Below are positions 15,933 through 19,199 of a DNA stretch of 19,199 nt, in pieces (the stretch's first letter is position 1; every line of letters begins with the position of its first letter). Source of the stretch: UBA4416 sp043718985 (GTDB lineage Bacteria; Bacteroidota; Bacteroidia; B-17B0; Aurantibacillaceae). Position numbers and translations under genes: made by a program. The notes under the pieces were generated by a model. It was given only the letters and a program-made list of their open reading frames with translations. It searched no databases and was not told where the DNA came from. The stretch lies in NCBI GenBank assembly GCA_043718985.1, contig JAYSUQ010000037.1, positions 1 to 19,199 on the forward strand. Direction: 5' to 3'.

Positions 15933-17768
15933 TTATTTTTTAAAATAGGCGTCTAAATCTAATTTACTTAACTCCATCATAATAGGTTTTCCGTTAGGGC
16001 TATACATTGGGTTTTGGCATAAAAATAGTTGATCTATCATTAAATTAATTTCATCATCCTCTAATTGTTTACCGTATTTAATACAGGCACTTTTAGCCAT
16101 ACTTTGGCACATGTTTTCAAAGTTATCTAATTTTGTATCGTAGGTATTTAATTTATAGGTTTCTAAAACGCCTTCAATCATTTCTTGTATATTAAATTCG
16201 CCTAACTCGGCAGGGGTTCCTTGCACGGCCATTGTGTTTTTGCCAAAGGGTTCAATATCAAAACCCAATGTTTTAAAATGACTGCTAAGGGTTGTTAACA
16301 AAGTGAAATCGTTTGGTGTTAACTCTAAGGTAACAGGAAACAATAATTGTTGTGAGGGCGATTGTTGTAATTGTTTTGATGCTAAATAATGTTCGTACAA
16401 AATACGTTCGTGTGCACGTTGCTGATCTAAAACTAATAACCCACTTTTGTGCGATGTAACAATGTATTTATTATATAACTGAAAATTTTTACTTGTATAA
16501 TTGTCTTCTATTAATTGTGTTTGTTGCGCTTGTTGTTCTAATTTTAAATCATCAAACTGTTGTTTGTAATTGGTGTCGTTGTAATTGTCATAAAGTTTTT
16601 CCCAACTATTTTCGTTGCTTTTTTGCAAGGGTGTTTTTTGTGGTTGGGAATACGAATTATTTTTATCACTGTTAAATGGGTTGTAATCTGCATTTACAGT
16701 TACTGTTGGTGCTTGCACTCGTTTACTGTAATCTATATCAAAACTCATTTCGCTGTTAAAATCGAGGCTTGGTGCGAGGTTAGCTTTGCCTAAAGCGCGT
16801 TTAACAGAACTGTGTAACAATGCATATATTGTTTTTTCGTCCTGAAATTTAATTTCTGTTTTTGTTGGATGAATATTAATGTCAATGGTTTCGGGATTAA
16901 CTTCTAAAAACAAATAGTAAGCAGGATGAGAATCGGTGCTAATTAAATTGCGGTAAGCCTCATTAACCGAATGGTTTAAATATGGGCTTTTTATAAAGCG
17001 GTTATTCACAAAAAAATATTGATCGCCGCGGCGTTTTTTTGCACTTTCGGGCTTACCAACATAGCCGCTAATTTTCACCACATCGGTGGTTTCGTTAATT
17101 AAAACTAATTTACTTTGTAACGATTTGCTAAACAAACCATTTATACGCTCCATTAAATTTGCTGGTGGTAAATTGTAAATTTCGTTATTGTTGCTATATA
17201 ACTGAAAATGAATTGTAGGGTGAGGCAAAGCAACTCGTTCAAACTCATCAATAATATGTTTTAACTCTACGCTATCGTCTTTTAAAAAATTACGTCGAGC
17301 TGGGATATTAAAAAATAAATTTTTAACGCTAAATGATGATCCAGTAGGCGATTGACACTCCTCTTGATTAATAAATTTATTACCCTCAATTTCAATTAAT
17401 TGCCCTACAATATCATCGTTTCGTTTTGTTTTTAACTCAACCTGGGCAACGGCAGCAATACTAGCTAAAGCTTCGCCTCTAAAGCCTTTGGTGCTTAACA
17501 AAAATAAATCTTCGGCTTTTTTTATTTTCGAAGTGGCATGGCGTTCAAAGGCCATTCTGGCATCAACAGGACTCATACCTATGCCATTATCAATAACCTG
17601 AACCAATGTTTTGCCAGCATCTTTTATAATTAATTTTATAAATGTAGCTTTAGCATCTATAGCGTTTTCTAGTAATTCTTTAACAATAGATGCAGGGCGT
17701 TGCACAACCTCGCCAGCTGCTATTTGGTTAGCAACACTATCGGGTAAAAGAGAAATTACATTTTGCAT
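15933..17768 (-). CDS. mutL: DNA mismatch repair protein MutL
   Basis: A 611-residue MutL. The N-terminal GHKL ATPase is complete: E31-L-L-E-N35 (ATP/Mg site), DNGIGM (60-65), ATSK (78-81) and GFRGEAL (95-101). A poorly conserved Gln/Asn-rich linker (about 335-420) joins it to a C-terminal dimerization domain (about 425-611). In MutL proteins with nicking activity the C-terminal domain has DQHA(X)2E(X)4E. Here the corresponding stretch is DQQRAHERILYE (448-459), which keeps the acids but changes the His-Ala. The CPHGRP-like motif is SPNGKP (590-595), losing its Cys and His. MutL couples mismatch recognition by MutS to strand removal. It heads a minus-strand string with two rhomboid genes 5 and 8 bases apart. 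Confidence 0.97.
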   Translation of the reverse strand: MQNVISLLPDSVANQIAAGEVVQRPASIVKELLENAIDAKATFIKLIIKDAGKTLVQVIDNGIGMSPVDARMAFERHATSKIKKAEDLFLLSTKGFRGEALASIAAVAQVELKTKRNDDIVGQLIEIEGNKFINQEECQSPTGSSFSVKNLFFNIPARRNFLKDDSVELKHIIDEFERVALPHPTIHFQLYSNNNEIYNLPPANLMERINGLFSKSLQSKLVLINETTDVVKISGYVGKPESAKKRRGDQYFFVNNRFIKSPYLNHSVNEAYRNLISTDSHPAYYLFLEVNPETIDINIHPTKTEIKFQDEKTIYALLHSSVKRALGKANLAPSLDFNSEMSFDIDYSKRVQAPTVTVNADYNPFNSDKNNSYSQPQKTPLQKSNENSWEKLYDNYNDTNYKQQFDDLKLEQQAQQTQLIEDNYTSKNFQLYNKYIVTSHKSGLLVLDQQRAHERILYEHYLASKQLQQSPSQQLLFPVTLELTPNDFTLLTTLSSHFKTLGFDIEPFGKNTMAVQGTPAELGEFNIQEMIEGVLETYKLNTYDTKLDNFENMCQSMAKSACIKYGKQLEDDEINLMIDQLFLCQNPMYSPNGKPIMMELSKLDLDAYFKK

Positions 17769-17777
17769 AAAGAGTGG

Positions 17778-17785
17778 TAAAGATA
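17778..17785 (-). promoter_or_regulatory. Weak candidate -7 element for the mutL gene string
   Basis: On the minus strand this reads TATCTTTA, differing from TAnnTTTG only at the last base, 9 bases ahead of the mutL ATG. No convincing -33 element lies at the right distance. A promoter must be somewhere in the 126-base divergent region (17769-17894), but this exact box is uncertain. Confidence 0.25.
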
Positions 17786-17894
17786 CTTTTTTTGTTGATT
17801 TACCCTAAAAAACCAATGCTTTAATAAGTTAAATAGTTTTTTATGAAAATTAGTTTCGTAAAATTAAATATTATTTCTATTTTGCTGAAAATTA

Positions 17895-18830
17895 ATGAGT
17901 ATGTCGACAAAAAAGAACACTTCGTCAAAAAATAAAAAAGCAATATCTAAAAAAGTTGCACCAAAAAAAGTAATTAAAAAAGCAGCGCCTAAAAAAGTTG
18001 TTAAAAAAGCTATTGCTAAAAAAGTGGTAAAACTAGTTGCTAAAAAAATTGCGAAACCTGTTAAAAAAGTTGTTAAGGCAGTTGTAAAAAAAACCATTAA
18101 AAAAGTTGCTGCTAAAGCAAAAGTTATAGTTAAAAAAGTAGCGCCTAAAAAAGTTGTTAAGGTTGCCGCAAAAAAAACTATTAAACCTTTAGTAAAAGCT
18201 AAACCTGCAAAAAAAGTTGTGGCTAAAAAAGTAATTGTGGCTAAAAAAATTACTACATCAAAGGCTGTTGTTAAAGCAGTTAAGCCAGTTGTAGTAAAAG
18301 AAATAAAATTAAAGGTCGAAAAAATTATTGTCCCAAAACCTGTAAAAGTTAAGGCGCCAGCAAAAGTTAAAGCACCAAAAGGCCCAATTAAAGCACCAAC
18401 AACATTTAGAAATGCCGAAGTAACAACCGGAAGAGTATCTAAAGAGCCAGCAGGTAAATTTGAAATGGAATTTGTTGTTAGAGCATCTGAAGACATGGTT
18501 TTTGAATTTGTAAGTTCAGAAAGTGGTTTATCGGAATGGTTTTGCGACGACGTAAATATTAGAAACGGAATATTTACATTTACTTGGGATGGGCAGGAGC
18601 AGCAAGCTCGCTTGGTTAAAGAGCAACCGCCACTGTATATTCGTTACCAATGGTTAGATAAAAACGACGGAAGTTTTTTTGAATTTAGAACTCAAAAAGA
18701 CGATTTAACAAATGATATTTCGTTAATAGTAACCGATTTTGCAGATAGTAAAGCAGATGAACAATCGGCTAGATTATTATGGGCAAGTCAAATAGATAAA
18801 TTACTTCACGTATTAGGATCGGTATTTTAA
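17895..18830 (+). CDS. START-like domain protein with a histone-H1-like lysine-rich N-terminal half
   Basis: A 311-residue fusion of two very different parts. Residues 1-135 hold 50 lysines, no arginine and no acidic residue (the first is E136), built from loose repeats of the type (A/V)(P/A)KKVVKK, like histone-H1 C-tails and Hc1-type DNA-binding proteins. A Lys/Pro/Val linker continues to about 168. Residues about 186-311 form a START-like/SRPBCC domain of the short Bacteroidota type, with ESGLSEWFCDDVNIR, FTFTWDG, FEFRTQKDDLTND and a C-terminal LLWASQIDKLLHVLG helix. That domain alone normally makes a protein of about 130 residues. The basic half may bind nucleic acid or an anionic surface; the ligand of the domain is unknown. 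A second ATG at 17901 is an equally good start. A TATTTTG at 17878-17884 is a near-consensus -7 box. Confidence 0.85.
   Translation: MSMSTKKNTSSKNKKAISKKVAPKKVIKKAAPKKVVKKAIAKKVVKLVAKKIAKPVKKVVKAVVKKTIKKVAAKAKVIVKKVAPKKVVKVAAKKTIKPLVKAKPAKKVVAKKVIVAKKITTSKAVVKAVKPVVVKEIKLKVEKIIVPKPVKVKAPAKVKAPKGPIKAPTTFRNAEVTTGRVSKEPAGKFEMEFVVRASEDMVFEFVSSESGLSEWFCDDVNIRNGIFTFTWDGQEQQARLVKEQPPLYIRYQWLDKNDGSFFEFRTQKDDLTNDISLIVTDFADSKADEQSARLLWASQIDKLLHVLGSVF
17910..18299 (+). repeat. Degenerate lysine-codon-rich repeat region inside the START-like gene
   Basis: The DNA encoding residues 6-135 is a degenerate repeat in which AAA-AAA pairs alternate with GTT/GTA/GCT codons, giving many A6 and A7 runs. The period is irregular, mostly 4-9 codons. 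Such tracts can change length by slippage and can confuse assembly. The complementary strand reads as a long open frame rich in Phe, Thr and Ala, which is an artefact of this composition. Confidence 0.8.
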
Positions 18831-18932
18831 TAATTCAAACTATCATTCTACTCAAAATAACATTTACCATTTATTTAAATAACTTATCTTTAAGCGATAA
18901 TTAAAAACCATTTACCTCATTTGAATAGACTT

Positions 18933-18969
18933 CTACTTAATTTTTTTTTTTCTTATTTAAAAAAAGTAG
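18933..18969 (+). repeat. Imperfect hairpin with an 11-T tract just before the second sigma factor gene
   Basis: CTACTT (18933-18938) can pair with AAGTAG (18964-18969), and the adjoining T-run (18941-18951, eleven Ts) can pair with the A-run at 18959-18965, leaving two bulged As. The structure ends four bases before the ATG at 18974. It may be a leader hairpin or a chance result of AT-rich sequence. The rest of the 143-base gap (18831-18973) holds only a weak TATCTTTA box (18885-18892) and a short TTATC/GATAA inverted repeat. Confidence 0.3.
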
Positions 18970-18973
18970 TTCA

Positions 18974-19199
18974 ATGTCAATTCAAAATCTTACCGATAAC
19001 GAGTTAGTAAAAATGTATGTTAATGGCGATGAAAATTGCTTAACAGTACTTGTTAAACGTCACAAACGTCGCATATTTTCGTATGTATATTTAATAATAC
19101 GAAACAAAACGCTAGCCGAAGATATTTTTCAGGAAACGTTTTTTAAAGTAATTGTTACATTAAAGCGAAATCAGTACAACGAAGAAGGTAAGTTTTTGC
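18974..19199 (+). CDS. ECF-type RNA polymerase sigma-70 factor, 5' part only
   Basis: An open frame from the ATG at 18974 runs off the window end after 75 full codons. The translation begins MSIQNLTDNELVKMYVNGDE and continues with VLVKRHKRRIFSYVYLIIRN, then LAEDIFQETFFKVI, and ends in NEEGKFL. This is a textbook sigma region 2: the AEDIFQETF motif is exact for ECF factors, in contrast to the divergent sigma factor at 659-1246. The EEGKFL ending is the usual lead into region 2.4 of a well-known Bacteroidota subgroup. Region 4 lies outside the window. It follows the START-like gene by 143 bases on the same strand, and whether they share a transcript is unclear. Confidence 0.93.
   Translation, partial: MSIQNLTDNELVKMYVNGDENCLTVLVKRHKRRIFSYVYLIIRNKTLAEDIFQETFFKVIVTLKRNQYNEEGKFL

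Noticed and set aside
17910..18299. CRISPR array or tandem satellite
   Set aside because: Repeats are short, degenerate, in frame and without spacers; they are protein-coding low complexity.
17864..18496. 210-codon minus-strand open frame opposite the lysine-rich region
   Set aside because: It is the complement of AAA/GTT/GCT-rich codons, giving a monotonous Phe/Thr/Ala/Leu sequence with no family resemblance. The plus-strand frame continues into a clear START-like domain, so the plus strand is coding.

Overview
The window looks like a chromosomal segment from a member of the Bacteroidota. The DNA is strongly AT-rich. It carries several families that are characteristic of that phylum: a TonB-dependent receptor with a carboxypeptidase-like N-terminal domain paired with a DUF4249 lipoprotein, a DUF4159 protein, a TPR/PD40 envelope protein, a START-like domain protein, a transketolase split into separate chains, and a mutL-rhomboid-rhomboid gene string. 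Candidate promoters resemble the Bacteroidota -7 element TAnnTTTG, and Shine-Dalgarno sequences are not evident. No phage, transposon, CRISPR array, tRNA or rRNA was seen. The genus cannot be named from the sequence alone.

Layout. At 19-1753 (minus strand) lie a LEA14-like lipoprotein gene, an ECF sigma factor gene and an overlapping gene for a single-pass membrane protein that may be its regulator. Divergent from these, 1846-5001 (plus) encodes an AddA-type helicase-nuclease. At 5118-8406 (plus) a TonB-dependent receptor and a DUF4249 lipoprotein form an outer-membrane pair, preceded by an inverted repeat that overlaps the likely promoter. Converging on that pair from the minus strand is a group reading 11713 to 8430: transketolase N-terminal subunit, membrane acyltransferase, secreted VWA protein. 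Further upstream on the minus strand, six closely packed genes read 17768 to 11854: mutL, two rhomboid proteases, a TPR/PD40 protein, a DUF4159 protein and a YegP-like protein. They end at a good intrinsic terminator (11791-11826). Divergent from mutL, 17895-18830 (plus) encodes a START-like domain behind a very lysine-rich, histone-H1-like N-terminal half. A second ECF sigma factor gene begins at 18974 and runs off the window.

The genes fall into three themes: DNA maintenance (AddA, MutL), envelope biology (TonB receptor/DUF4249, rhomboids, PD40/DUF4159, VWA, acyltransferase, lipoprotein) and regulation (two ECF sigma factors). Most of this is ordinary core genome. The parts most worth a second look are the lysine-rich START-domain fusion, the operator-like repeat before the TonB receptor, the divergent nuclease motifs of MutL, and two TTG starts placed directly behind stop codons. 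No intergenic stretch exceeds about 145 bases.
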